Assembly (NCBI GenBank): GCA_028281285.1
Contig: JANQKF010000033.1
Coordinates: 1 to 64,000 of the forward strand
DNA from: Cyclobacteriaceae bacterium
Lineage (GTDB): Bacteria > Bacteroidota > Bacteroidia > Cytophagales > Cyclobacteriaceae
DNA length: 64,000 bases
Direction: 5' to 3'
Each line of letters opens with the position of its first letter. Positions within the stretch are counted from its first letter, which is position 1. The notes under the pieces are model-generated. The model was given only the letters and a program-made list of their open reading frames with translations. It had not been told where the DNA came from and made no database searches. This document shows, one piece after another, positions 19,232-28,442 of the stretch. The position numbers and the translations under genes were made by a program.

Positions 19232-20469
19232 TTCTTGAACTTAGAAATTGTGTCCTTTAACGCTTGGGTAAAAATGTCAATCTCTTCGATTGTGTTGTAA
19301 ACTGAAAACGAAGCCCTAACAGTTCCTTCAATGCAGAAGAAGTCCATCAGAGGTTGAGTGCAATGATGTCCTGTTCTTACCGCCACTCCCTTGGCGTCCA
19401 TCCACATGCCAATATCAAAGTGATGGATACCTTCAACTGAGAACGATAAGACGCTTACTTTTTCATTTGCCTTACCGATTACCTTTACACCATCGATTTT
19501 CTCGATTTCTGTAGTGGCATAGGAGAGGAGTTCGTTTTCGTGTGCTGCAATCTTATCCTTACCCAATTCATCGATGAAATCAATGGCTTTTTTGAAGGCA
19601 ACTACGTTGGCGATATCCGGGGTGCCGGCCTCGAACTTGTAAGGGATATCATTATAGGTGGTGCCTTCAAAAGTAACCTCCTTAATCATCTCTCCACCGC
19701 CCTGGTATGGTGGCATCTTTTCTAAAAGAGTTCGTTTGCCGTATAGGATCCCTAATCCTGTCGGACCATACATTTTATGAGCGCTAAATGCATAAAAGTC
19801 TGCATCAAGGTCCTGCACATCCACTTCCAGGTGGGAAGTAGCTTGCGCTCCATCAATCAATACTTTAGCACCAACTTTGCGCGCTTTAGCCACAATTTCT
19901 TTTACCGGATTAATGGTTCCTAAAGAATTCGAGGCATGATTGAATGCGACCATTTTGGTCTTTTCCGTGATTAGTTTGTCGACCTCGGCCAGTATGATAT
20001 CACCATTTTCGTCAATGGGCATCACCTTGACTTGAGCGCTCTTCTCCTCAGCGATCATCTGCCATGGCACAATATTGGAGTGGTGCTCCATGGCTGAGAT
20101 AAGAATCTCATCGCCTTCTTCAAGGAACTTGCGTCCCCATGATGAGGCGACTAGGTTGATGCTTTCTGAAGTCCCTTTCGTGAAGATTATTTCCTCCGCT
20201 TCGTTGGCATTAATGAATTCACGTACGGCATGTCTCGTTTCTTCAAATGCTGCAGTGGACCTCTCTGCCAATGTATGAATGCCTCGATGGATGTTGGCAT
20301 TGTCGGTTTTGTAATGGTTTGCCAACGCCTCTATAACTCGCCTTGGTTTTTGGTTAGTCGCAGCATTGTCAAAATAGACTAACGGCTTGCCGTTTACCTT
20401 CTGATCGAGGATTGGAAATTCTTCCCTGATCTTCGCTATGTTCAATCCACTCTTCTCCAGGGTTTCCAT
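19228..20469 (-). CDS. sufS: SufS cysteine desulfurase (group II)
   Basis: A 413-residue PLP enzyme that releases sulfur from cysteine as a protein persulfide. The PLP lysine is Lys232 in AFSAHKMYGPTG and the catalytic cysteine is Cys370 in RTGHHCTQPLM, the short group II form. Other landmarks are the N-terminal YFDNAATNQKPRRV, the substrate-side AMEHHSNIVPWQ and the LIDGAQATSH cofactor motif. Its ATG shares one base with the sufD stop and its stop overlaps sufE, which supports obligate SufS-SufE partnership. Confidence 0.97.
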   Translation of the reverse strand: METLEKSGLNIAKIREEFPILDQKVNGKPLVYFDNAATNQKPRRVIEALANHYKTDNANIHRGIHTLAERSTAAFEETRHAVREFINANEAEEIIFTKGTSESINLVASSWGRKFLEEGDEILISAMEHHSNIVPWQMIAEEKSAQVKVMPIDENGDIILAEVDKLITEKTKMVAFNHASNSLGTINPVKEIVAKARKVGAKVLIDGAQATSHLEVDVQDLDADFYAFSAHKMYGPTGLGILYGKRTLLEKMPPYQGGGEMIKEVTFEGTTYNDIPYKFEAGTPDIANVVAFKKAIDFIDELGKDKIAAHENELLSYATTEIEKIDGVKVIGKANEKVSVLSFSVEGIHHFDIGMWMDAKGVAVRTGHHCTQPLMDFFCIEGTVRASFSVYNTIEEIDIFTQALKDTISKFKK

Positions 20470-21794
20470 TACTTCTCAAGTCGTTCTGTTATGATTTCTT
20501 CCAAGTACGTTTTTATAGCCTCATTGGCAATATTTTCGAGCACATCGCTGGCAAATGCAGTTAACAAGATGGCTCTGGCCTTCTCTTTTTGAATGCCTCG
20601 GGTCTGTAGATAAAACAAGGCATCTTCATCCAATTGCCCGGTGGTGCAACCATGGGAACACTTCACATCGTCTGCCCAAATTTCCAATTGAGGTTTGGTG
20701 TTCACAGTAGCCTTGTCAGACAATAGAATATTCTTATTCGACTGGAAGGCGTTGGTCTGTTGAGCATCCTGACGAACAAATATCTTTCCATTGAAAACAC
20801 CTCTTGAACTGTCATCCATAATGCCTTTATAAAGCTCGTTGGAGTAACAGTTAGGCATTTTGTGGTCTACGACCGTATGGTTGTCAACATGGGTTTTACC
20901 ATCCAGTAGATAAAGCCCGTTCATATAAGTTTCAATGCCTTCATTTTCAAGCTTGATATTCAGGTTATTCCTAACCATTGCGCCATTCAAGGCAAAAGTA
21001 TTAGCACTAAAATTGCTCACACTTTGCTGCGAAACATGAGTATTTGAGATATGATAGGCATTGTCACTATCATTCTCGATTTTGAAATACTTGAGATGGG
21101 CGTTTTCAGCAACTGAGAATTCATTAACAACATTGGTGAGACTCTGGTCATCTCCGAAACAATCAAATTTTTCGATAATAGTAGCTTCAGCAAACTTACC
21201 AGCCCTAACCAGGTTACGGACATTGTATACAAGCTTGTCTTTCGAACTATCTCCAATAAAGTATAGCGCTATTGGTTTCTCAATGATCGCCCTAGCTGCT
21301 ATTTCAATGACCAAGCCATGCTGTGCAAATGCCGTATTCAAAGCCACGAATGCATCTTCTTTAAAGTCTGCTTCAGAATTGAAAAGAGATTCAACTTTTT
21401 CAGGGTCTTCCTTAAGTGCTGCTTCGAGAGAGTTTATTTCCAATCCTTCAACATCGATTTCATCAGAATACTCTGGTGAAAACCGTCCATTGAGGAAAAC
21501 AATGTTATGAGCATCCAGCCCTTTAATTAAAGCACTCTTAACGACCTCACTACCCAAACTAAAGGGAGAGAGGGGAGCAGTCAGATCAAAATTCTTCTCG
21601 ATAGCTCGAGTCAAATTGGTGAATTTGTATTCCTCATGCTTTGGTCCGGGTAACCCTTTTTTCACAAGAGTATCTAGTGCGTTTCTCCTGATCTCATGAA
21701 CAGGAGACTTGCTTTGACCGTTGAGGCCTGATTCAAAGTCTTTGAAACGAGTCTCTAAAGATTCAACGATGCTTGTGCCTGCAAACTTCTCCAT
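20469..21794 (-). CDS. sufD: SufD, Fe-S scaffold subunit
   Basis: A 441-residue component of the SufBC2D scaffold. The C-terminal beta-helix region carries the family motifs KTHVDNHTVVDHKMPNCYSN, GRIFVRQDAQ-like sequence (GKIFVRQDAQQTNAFQ) and WADDVKCSHGCTTGQLDEDA, including the conserved His and Cys used at the SufB-SufD interface. The N-terminal half is helical and variable, as usual. I start at the ATG at 21792-21794; an in-frame TTG three codons upstream directly abuts the sufC stop and is possible if the two genes are coupled. Confidence 0.95.
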   Translation of the reverse strand: MEKFAGTSIVESLETRFKDFESGLNGQSKSPVHEIRRNALDTLVKKGLPGPKHEEYKFTNLTRAIEKNFDLTAPLSPFSLGSEVVKSALIKGLDAHNIVFLNGRFSPEYSDEIDVEGLEINSLEAALKEDPEKVESLFNSEADFKEDAFVALNTAFAQHGLVIEIAARAIIEKPIALYFIGDSSKDKLVYNVRNLVRAGKFAEATIIEKFDCFGDDQSLTNVVNEFSVAENAHLKYFKIENDSDNAYHISNTHVSQQSVSNFSANTFALNGAMVRNNLNIKLENEGIETYMNGLYLLDGKTHVDNHTVVDHKMPNCYSNELYKGIMDDSSRGVFNGKIFVRQDAQQTNAFQSNKNILLSDKATVNTKPQLEIWADDVKCSHGCTTGQLDEDALFYLQTRGIQKEKARAILLTAFASDVLENIANEAIKTYLEEIITERLEK

Positions 21795-21803
21795 AGCTTT
21801 CAA

Positions 21804-22562
21804 TTAGGCTGTGGCTTCCGCCTCTTCTTTAATCCAGTCGTATCCTTTTGCTTCCAGCTCCAGCGCTAGTTCTTTCGTTCCTGACTTCACAATCCTTCCA
21901 TTGTACAGAACATGGACATAATCAGGCACGATATACTCAAGAAGTCGCTGATAGTGTGTCACCACGATTGTAGCATTATCACTTGATTTTAGCGTATTCA
22001 CCCCATTAGCAACAATCCTCAATGCATCGATGTCGAGCCCGGAATCTGTCTCATCCAGAATCGCCAACTTTGGCTCAAGCATGGCCATTTGAAAGATCTC
22101 ATTTCTTTTCTTTTCTCCGCCTGAAAAACCTTCATTCAGTGATCGACTGAGTAATGATTGATCAATCTCGACCAATTTCATTTTCTCTTTCATTCGTTTC
22201 AAGAAGGAGACCGCATCCAATGGTTTTTCACCATGATGCTCCCTGATCTGGTTAATGGCAGTCTTCATGAAGTTGGTGGTACTTACACCTGGAATTTCCA
22301 CAGGGTACTGAAATGCCAGAAAAACACCCTCTCGGGCTCTTTCATCAGCATCCATATCCAAAAGGTCATTACCTAGAAAATCAACTTCGCCTCCAGTCAC
22401 TTCATAATCCTCACGCCCGGCCAATACCGAGGCTAAAGTACTTTTTCCAGAACCGTTAGGGCCCATGATGGCATGCACCTCACCTGGTTTCACTTCCAAG
22501 TCAATCCCTCTCAGGATTTCTTTCTCTTCTATTCTCGCTTGTAGATTTTTTATTGATAGCAT
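21804..22562 (-). CDS. sufC: SufC, ATPase of the Fe-S scaffold
   Basis: A 252-residue ABC-type ATPase that drives conformational change in SufBCD. Walker A is GPNGSGKS at residues 34-41, the signature is LNEGFSGGEKKRNE, Walker B is LAILDETDSGLD, and the switch histidine lies in IVVTHYQRLL. All are intact. It is a soluble ATPase with no membrane partner, as in all SUF operons. It lies 40 bp after sufB and directly before sufD. Confidence 0.97.
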   Translation of the reverse strand: MLSIKNLQARIEEKEILRGIDLEVKPGEVHAIMGPNGSGKSTLASVLAGREDYEVTGGEVDFLGNDLLDMDADERAREGVFLAFQYPVEIPGVSTTNFMKTAINQIREHHGEKPLDAVSFLKRMKEKMKLVEIDQSLLSRSLNEGFSGGEKKRNEIFQMAMLEPKLAILDETDSGLDIDALRIVANGVNTLKSSDNATIVVTHYQRLLEYIVPDYVHVLYNGRIVKSGTKELALELEAKGYDWIKEEAEATA

Positions 22563-22602
22563 CTTTAGATGTTATTTTCTTATTAATAATAATTGGGATG
22601 AT

Positions 22603-24048
22603 TTACCCTACAGATCCTTCAAGAGTAAGGGCAAGTAGTTTTTGAGCTTCAACAGCAAACTCCATCGGGAGCTGTTTCAACACCTCTTTTGCATAACCGT
22701 TGACGATCAAGGCTACTGCCGACTCTTCGTCTATACCTCTCTGCTGGCAATAGAAGATTTGATCTTCTCCGATTTTTGAGGTGGTTGCTTCATGTTCCAC
22801 CTGAGCAGATTTATTCTCGATGTCTATGTAAGGGAAGGTGTGTGCTCCACATTTGTCACCCATTAGCAAAGAGTCACATTGGGAGAAGTTTCTTGCTCCT
22901 TCAGCTCTCTTCATTACGTGTACCTGACCTCTGTAACTATTTTGAGATTTGCCTGCAGAAATTCCCTTTGAAACAATTCTTGATTTTGTGTTTTTACCAA
23001 TGTGAATCATCTTGGTTCCCGTATCGGCTTGCTGAAAATTGTTGGTGACCGCCACGGAATAAAATTCACCTTGAGAATTATCTCCTTTCAGTATACATGA
23101 AGGGTATTTCCATGTTACAGCTGATCCGGTTTCTACTTGTGTCCATGAGATCTTGGAGTTATCACCCTCGCAAATTCCTCGTTTGGTTACAAAGTTGTAG
23201 ATCCCGCCTTTTCCTTCTTTATCACCAGGGTACCAGTTTTGAACGGTTGAATACTTTACTTCCGCATCTTTTGCGGCCTTGATCTCAACCACAGCTGCAT
23301 GCAATTGATTTTCATCTCGCATTGGTGCAGTACATCCTTCAAGATAGCTGACATAAGAACCTTCCTCTGCAACGATCAATGTTCTTTCGAACTGACCCGT
23401 ATTAGCCGCATTAATTCTGAAATAAGTCGAAAGCTCCATCGGGCATCTTACGCCTTTTGGAATGTAGCAGAATGACCCATCTGAGAAAACGGCTGAGTTC
23501 AGCGCTGCAAAGTAGTTATCATTTGCAGGCACAACTGAACCGATATGTTTCTTGATCAGCTCCGGATGATCTTTAACTGCTTCAGAAAATGAGCAGAAAA
23601 TGATTCCTAATTCCGCCAGGGTATCTTTGAAGGTGGTAGCGACTGAAACGGAGTCGATTACCGCATCCACGGCAACACCGGTCAATCTCTTTTGCTCTGT
23701 AAGTGAAATACCAAGCTTTTCGAAAGTAGCTATCAATTCAGGGTCCACTTCATCGAGTGACTTTGGCTTAGCGGTCTGCTTTGGTGCAGAATAATAGATG
23801 ATGTCCTGGTAGTTCACTTTGGGATAGACCACGTTGGCCCACTCCGGTTCTACCATCTCCTTCCATTGACGGTAGGCTTTTAACCTCCACTCCAATAGCC
23901 ACTCCGGCTCTTCCTTTTTGGCAGAGATAAATCGGATAATATCTTCATTGAGTCCCTTGGGAGCTTCGTCTGCTTCCAGGTCTACCGTCCACCCGAATTC
24001 ATACTCTTTGGAGGTAAATTCTTCTAAGATCTGATCGTCAGCACTCAT
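22603..24048 (-). CDS. sufB: SufB, Fe-S scaffold core subunit
   Basis: A 481-residue core scaffold protein and the first gene of the operon. Landmarks are [39 protein letters not shown], the cluster-binding region with [19 protein letters not shown], and [20 protein letters not shown] near the C-terminus. The length matches SufB rather than the shorter SufD. No sufA or Rrf2-type regulator gene precedes it, so regulation must come from elsewhere in the genome. A TAnnTTTG element lies 28 bp upstream. Confidence 0.97.
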   Translation of the reverse strand: MSADDQILEEFTSKEYEFGWTVDLEADEAPKGLNEDIIRFISAKKEEPEWLLEWRLKAYRQWKEMVEPEWANVVYPKVNYQDIIYYSAPKQTAKPKSLDEVDPELIATFEKLGISLTEQKRLTGVAVDAVIDSVSVATTFKDTLAELGIIFCSFSEAVKDHPELIKKHIGSVVPANDNYFAALNSAVFSDGSFCYIPKGVRCPMELSTYFRINAANTGQFERTLIVAEEGSYVSYLEGCTAPMRDENQLHAAVVEIKAAKDAEVKYSTVQNWYPGDKEGKGGIYNFVTKRGICEGDNSKISWTQVETGSAVTWKYPSCILKGDNSQGEFYSVAVTNNFQQADTGTKMIHIGKNTKSRIVSKGISAGKSQNSYRGQVHVMKRAEGARNFSQCDSLLMGDKCGAHTFPYIDIENKSAQVEHEATTSKIGEDQIFYCQQRGIDEESAVALIVNGYAKEVLKQLPMEFAVEAQKLLALTLEGSVG

Positions 24049-24075
24049 TCTCTTTATTTAGAATCATTTTAAATA

Positions 24076-24083
24076 CAAATGTA
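24076..24083 (-). promoter_or_regulatory. Candidate Bacteroidota -7 promoter element for the SUF operon
   Basis: On the minus strand this reads TACATTTG, a perfect match to the Bacteroidota sigma-A -7 consensus TAnnTTTG, 28 bp before the sufB ATG. I do not find a clear TTTG -33 box at the expected distance, so the call rests on the one element and its position. Confidence 0.45.
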
Positions 24084-24207
24084 CAACTAATATGGATAAT
24101 GAATGGTTTCGAAAAGGGCAATTTTTTTAAGTGGCTGATTTGAACACAACCAACCATTTGAAGATGCGTTTTTCTCTGGCTAAATTCAATCCTCAATTCA
24201 ACCAGTA

Positions 24208-25575
24208 ATGAGAACTTCGTTTGTCAAAAACCCGCTTTGCTTATTTCTTTTTCTGCTTTTTCTCATATCGTGTTCTGAGAACACAACTGAACGCGAAGTC
24301 AGACTTTCAGGAAAACTTGTGAATTGGGGTAATGCGTCCAAGATTCTGACCTCACAGGGTTTGGAAGCCGATTTTGGCTTGGGTGACAATGTTATCATTC
24401 AAACAGATGCTGCAGGCAATTTCGAGTTTTCGTTCGCGCTTAGCGAACCGACCTATTTTTCCTTGGGAAGAAACAAGTTATATCTACAACCTGGAGATGA
24501 ATTGTACATGGAAGTTGATTACCGGGATCCGGAAGCCGGAGTATTTAAAGGAGATGGTAGTGAACTTCAGGAATACCTTGGAGGAGTACCTTTCCCCAAG
24601 GCAGGTTCATATTTGTCAGGTGGTAGGGAAGTGAAAGGCCCCGAGGTAGATGTGATTATTGAACTTGCCAGAGAAAAATCGGCCGAAAGACGAATCCTCC
24701 TGCACAATATAGAATCGGCACCGGTTGAATTTCGTGAACTGGAGGAAGTGAGACTCAAACTGGACCACTTAAACACTGTACTCTCTTTCCCTATTTACGG
24801 GTCTTTCAAGGGATTTTGGGAATATAGCGAAGACAAAAAAGCCGAAGTATTGCAGGCCGCTAAACCGGAATTGAACATGATTTCTGAGGGAATTATGATT
24901 GACGCCCATATGAAGCACCCAAACTTCAGGGATATGGTCCATTCGCTGGTCGATGGCCAGCTTCAGCAGGCTGGTATTTTCTCGTCATTGGCAATGACTC
25001 CTTTTATGAAAGAGTATGATGCCTTGGGAGCGCTTATTCAACAATTGGAATTGAATGGCTTGACGGAGGAAACGAGACAGGAGGCCCAGGCATTTATGAA
25101 CGGTGAACACTCTCCGGAATACCTAAGAATGGCCCGCAAGAAACTAGATGAATATGCCGCATTGGAACAAGGGCGACCTGCGTTTGATGTTACCTTTAAA
25201 ACGGTAGAAGATGTGCCTGTTGAGCTTTCTGCATTCAAGGGACAGCTTATTTATGTAGACCTTTGGGCAACCTGGTGCGGCCCCTGCATAGAAGAACTTC
25301 CGGCTTTTGAGCAACTCCGAAAAGATTATGCGGATAAGGAAATTACCTTCCTGCCTGTATCGATAGACACTGACCTGGATGCCTGGAAGAAGTACCTGGC
25401 TAAACATGAGCTTTCAGAAAATGAACTGATCATCAACCGACTTGACTTGAGTGATTACAAAGTGATTACCATCCCTCGGTACTTACTAATTGATAAGGAC
25501 TTCAATATTATTTCAGTTTTTGCACCGAAGCCGTCATTGCCTGAAACCAGAGCGTTAATAGATCAGCACCTCTGA
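24208..25575 (+). CDS. TlpA-like thioredoxin-domain lipoprotein
   Basis: A 455-residue lipoprotein: basic start, hydrophobic stretch and lipobox LFLISC near residue 22. Residues about 30-130 form a beta-rich DUF4369-like domain (VRLSGKLVNWGNASKILTSQ), the middle is helical, and about 330-455 is a redoxin domain with WATWCGPCIEELPAFE; the active-site cysteines are Cys357 and Cys360. The cis-proline region reads VITIPRYLLIDKDF. Proteins of this build reduce or exchange disulfides in the periplasm. It is transcribed away from sufB across a shared 159-bp spacer and is probably a single-gene unit. Substrate unknown. Confidence 0.88.
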   Translation: MRTSFVKNPLCLFLFLLFLISCSENTTEREVRLSGKLVNWGNASKILTSQGLEADFGLGDNVIIQTDAAGNFEFSFALSEPTYFSLGRNKLYLQPGDELYMEVDYRDPEAGVFKGDGSELQEYLGGVPFPKAGSYLSGGREVKGPEVDVIIELAREKSAERRILLHNIESAPVEFRELEEVRLKLDHLNTVLSFPIYGSFKGFWEYSEDKKAEVLQAAKPELNMISEGIMIDAHMKHPNFRDMVHSLVDGQLQQAGIFSSLAMTPFMKEYDALGALIQQLELNGLTEETRQEAQAFMNGEHSPEYLRMARKKLDEYAALEQGRPAFDVTFKTVEDVPVELSAFKGQLIYVDLWATWCGPCIEELPAFEQLRKDYADKEITFLPVSIDTDLDAWKKYLAKHELSENELIINRLDLSDYKVITIPRYLLIDKDFNIISVFAPKPSLPETRALIDQHL

Positions 25576-25629
25576 TTTAAGATTACTCTTCAACGTTGAA
25601 CTACATTCCGAATATGGCTTTGGAATACG

Positions 25630-26460
25630 TTATTTGTTTTGATTATAGCTGTGGTTTCGAACAATCTCCGTAGCTCTAAAAATGACAACAATTTCCAGTA
25701 TCTCAGCCGGGATAAGAATGAAGGGAGATATAAACGATAGAATCACTGTGATGGAGAACATCCCAGCAATGATTTCGACTGCACCTGCCAACTTGGACAC
25801 TCTGCCAAGGGCTCCACTAAATCGAGTAAGTGCATAACCATAAATCATTCCCATGGCCCCCAGGACAACGGAGTAGACCAATATCACAAACTCGAGTTCG
25901 ATTTCTGGATTGTAGATGGAATAAACGTCAAACCCAATCACAGCAATATGAGCGATCACAAGCACCATGGTAATCATTTTGAGTAGGTAGTTTTCAAAAA
26001 GGGAGCCGATAATGACAAATCCGCGCTGGAAAAGGACAAAGGCGATCAATAACCCGACCTTGACGTAGACATATCCCTGAGGAGTGAATAAGTCCTCATC
26101 CATAAATCGGGAGTATTCTGCAATACCTTCAAAAAACCTAAGCACGAAATAGATAATACCAAAGACCCAGGCAGTGTTGAGGTACTTGATCATCGAACGA
26201 TTCGATCCATCCGATTCAATCATGAACATCCTTTCCAACCAGGAAGAGCGATCGATTGGCTCAATCTCTACTTGATTTAAATCGTAGTTGAGTGCCCCAA
26301 ATATAGTTTTTACAGTGTAGTCCCTGGGTGTGACTTCGCCTGCCTCTATCCGCTGAATGGTCCTCACACTGATGTTACATTTTTCCACCAGTTCTTCCTG
26401 GGTCAGCATTTGAGATTTTCTCAATTCAGCAATTTTCTTTCCTAGTTCCGGCTGTTTCAT
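25630..26460 (-). CDS. XRE-family regulator with a membrane-spanning C-terminal domain
   Basis: A 276-residue protein with an N-terminal helix-turn-helix (residues about 6-60: LGKKIAELRKSQMLTQEELV, then SVRTIQRIEAGEVTPRDYTV) and about five or six hydrophobic helices from residue 110 to near the end. The DNA-binding domain is therefore tethered to the inner membrane. I start at the ATG at 26458-26460: a longer reading frame to 26529 would overlap the upstream gene by 53 bp and adds a non-conserved leader. It follows the Ntn hydrolase gene by 16 bp and is likely co-transcribed with it. The ligand of the membrane part is unknown. Confidence 0.8.
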   Translation of the reverse strand: MKQPELGKKIAELRKSQMLTQEELVEKCNISVRTIQRIEAGEVTPRDYTVKTIFGALNYDLNQVEIEPIDRSSWLERMFMIESDGSNRSMIKYLNTAWVFGIIYFVLRFFEGIAEYSRFMDEDLFTPQGYVYVKVGLLIAFVLFQRGFVIIGSLFENYLLKMITMVLVIAHIAVIGFDVYSIYNPEIELEFVILVYSVVLGAMGMIYGYALTRFSGALGRVSKLAGAVEIIAGMFSITVILSFISPFILIPAEILEIVVIFRATEIVRNHSYNQNK

Positions 26461-26476
26461 GATAGCATCTCTTGTC

Positions 26477-27622
26477 TTATTGACCAGATTTTTTCTTCCA
26501 GGCTGTGAATGACCAGTATCCATTCTCATGCATTTTGAGAGTCATCTCCTTTGTGTCAAACTCAATGGTGACCCTTTCTTCTGGTAGGTAAAATACATTT
26601 TTTGACCACGGAAATAAAGGGAAGCTCATTCCATCCACAAAAGTCACTTGAATACCTTGATTTACCGCTTTGATGGTGATTTCACCTGTAGCTGAATTGT
26701 TATATGTCCCGGCAAATTCATTTAGTAGATCATAGCTAAGCTCAACTGTCGAGGGTTCGACCCATTCTTCTTTTCTTTTATCACTCACCAACTCGTTTAA
26801 CTTGCTGAAAGAGTAAGAGCGTTGCCCTTTTGCCAATAGATTTTTGATAGTTGTATTTACAATCATTCCCGGATCGTGCTTAGAGAAGAACCAGACTTCG
26901 CCAGTCGTCAAATTCTGAACATTAGAATACATGGTCCCACCATTTTTTTGAGCGGTTTGTTCACAGATATCAGTCATCGTTTTGAGACTGGCACCATGTG
27001 TATCGAGAAGTTGGGTGGCCAATGGATATCGCCAGCAGTAGGAGCCATCCTCGTTTCCACAAATGTCGAAGTTGGTTGATACCAGGTGTTCACCCTTTTC
27101 GACCAGTTCAATTCCGGAAGCAGAGATGATTGCAAACCTACCATGCTTGTCCGATACATGCATTTGGGCGCTCCGGAAGCCATTCATAAACCAGTAAGTC
27201 TCAAAGAATTTGAGGACCTCCTCTACGGAGCTCATCTCTCCAAGAAGATGGGTGAGTATGGCGTCATTCCCATCAGGATAAGCCTTTTTGCTATTCGGAT
27301 CAAAGTCTTGCACATAACTGATCGCATTAAAATCGAACGTGAGTCCCGCTTCATTCATACCTCCCTGGATATTGGCTCCCTGTCCATACCTGGGCGATAA
27401 ATAGGAGAGGGTGTAATAACCGTACCTGGCATTTCCAGACTTTGGAAAAACATTGATAAAGTTGGCTACACCAAACGGACCGTCTTCATTATTGGCAGTC
27501 CAGACCTGTCCATTTTTTCCAATAGCGCTCACAATGGTACAAGCATCGCAGAATGAAGGAGTAAATGCCAGACAGATTAAAATGACAAATTGAGTAATTG
27601 ATTTTGGGCTTTTAGATTTCAT
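26477..27622 (-). CDS. Penicillin V acylase/choloylglycine hydrolase-like Ntn hydrolase
   Basis: A 381-residue secreted amidase. A signal peptide ends SFCDA so that cleavage before Cys28 would expose the N-terminal nucleophile (CTIVSAIGKNG), the defining feature of this Ntn family. The next landmarks also fit: TANNEDGPFG, GMNEAGLTFDFNAI and STNFDICGN. The C-terminal 80 residues (FAGTYNNSATGEITIKAVNQ) resemble the beta domain often appended to Bacteroidota hydrolases. It should cleave a linear or bile-acid-type amide in the periplasm or outside; substrate unknown. I start at the ATG at 27620-27622, directly ahead of MKSKSPKSI; an upstream in-frame ATG at 27724 would spoil the signal peptide. 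Confidence 0.82.
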   Translation of the reverse strand: MKSKSPKSITQFVILICLAFTPSFCDACTIVSAIGKNGQVWTANNEDGPFGVANFINVFPKSGNARYGYYTLSYLSPRYGQGANIQGGMNEAGLTFDFNAISYVQDFDPNSKKAYPDGNDAILTHLLGEMSSVEEVLKFFETYWFMNGFRSAQMHVSDKHGRFAIISASGIELVEKGEHLVSTNFDICGNEDGSYCWRYPLATQLLDTHGASLKTMTDICEQTAQKNGGTMYSNVQNLTTGEVWFFSKHDPGMIVNTTIKNLLAKGQRSYSFSKLNELVSDKRKEEWVEPSTVELSYDLLNEFAGTYNNSATGEITIKAVNQGIQVTFVDGMSFPLFPWSKNVFYLPEERVTIEFDTKEMTLKMHENGYWSFTAWKKKSGQ

Positions 27623-27813
27623 AACCGTATTGTTTTTGCTTTGGTGAATTTTTGACTTATGCAATATCATCTCAGCATACGGCCTTAGCCAAATTTTGTC
27701 GGACATTTGACCCGACATTCGCACGTCATTTCATCAAATCCGGTTTTTTGGCGGTTTTGTGTGGGATTGGACTTCTGACAAATAGGGGAGTATACAATTA
27801 GAACTTACATCGG

Positions 27814-28323
27814 CTAGTTCTTGTCAACGGCACTGATCAAAACTCTTGTGGCATATTGTTCTCGCGAAAACGTTCGGATCAGAACAATGCTTGGATGCTT
27901 GTAGTCATTGAGCCTGGAACCTATATCGTCTTTGTGAACCAATGTCATGTGCCAGCCCGACCGAATTGTATTGACCGTGTACATTCCATCCATGCAGTCG
28001 TTCATTTTCTTGATAAGTGCGTTGAAGTTCTCTACTGCTTCCTCCTTCGTTGCACCTCCATCTACCATCAAAGTGAGCTCGGCTTTCTTTGATATAGGAC
28101 TGGAATTGGGAGTTACTTCGAGGCTTTGCTGAAGTGTGCTAATGAAGCTCTGTTTATAGGCATATTTATCTCCTGTTTTTCCTGCTCCTTGCTTTTCACC
28201 ACGATGCTCCAGGAAGTCATTTGCCCCGTCCTTCATCACTGATTTGAAGACATCACAGTTGAAGTCTTGTCCTTGTGAGATGAAGGCTGAAGAAAGTAAT
28301 AAGAGTGTCAGTAGTTTTCTCAT
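27814..28323 (-). CDS. Small secreted protein of unknown function
   Basis: A 169-residue protein with a signal peptide (residues 1-18, LLTLLLLSSAFISQGQ). I do not recognise the mature part. It has two cysteines (CDVFKSV near residue 22 and MNDCMDG near 108) that could form a disulfide, an amphipathic middle (KEEAVENFNALIKKMNDCM) and a beta-rich end (WHMTLVHKDDI, HPSIVLIRTF). The start chosen is the ATG at 28321-28323; the frame extends upstream to 28419 without a signal sequence. No operon partner is evident. Confidence 0.6.
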   Translation of the reverse strand: MRKLLTLLLLSSAFISQGQDFNCDVFKSVMKDGANDFLEHRGEKQGAGKTGDKYAYKQSFISTLQQSLEVTPNSSPISKKAELTLMVDGGATKEEAVENFNALIKKMNDCMDGMYTVNTIRSGWHMTLVHKDDIGSRLNDYKHPSIVLIRTFSREQYATRVLISAVDKN

Positions 28324-28442
28324 GCTTGGATATTGTAAACCTCGAACTATTAATAATCTGTCAGATGTACCAAGCAGAAATGTTATGGATTGTTGAAATG
28401 AAAATTCTATGACCCTCATGAAGATTATGTCAGAACAATAGA

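Noticed and set aside
21061-21510. 149-codon plus-strand frame within sufD
   Set aside because: Antisense to a well-conserved gene in the middle of a tight operon; low-complexity Ser/Ala composition.
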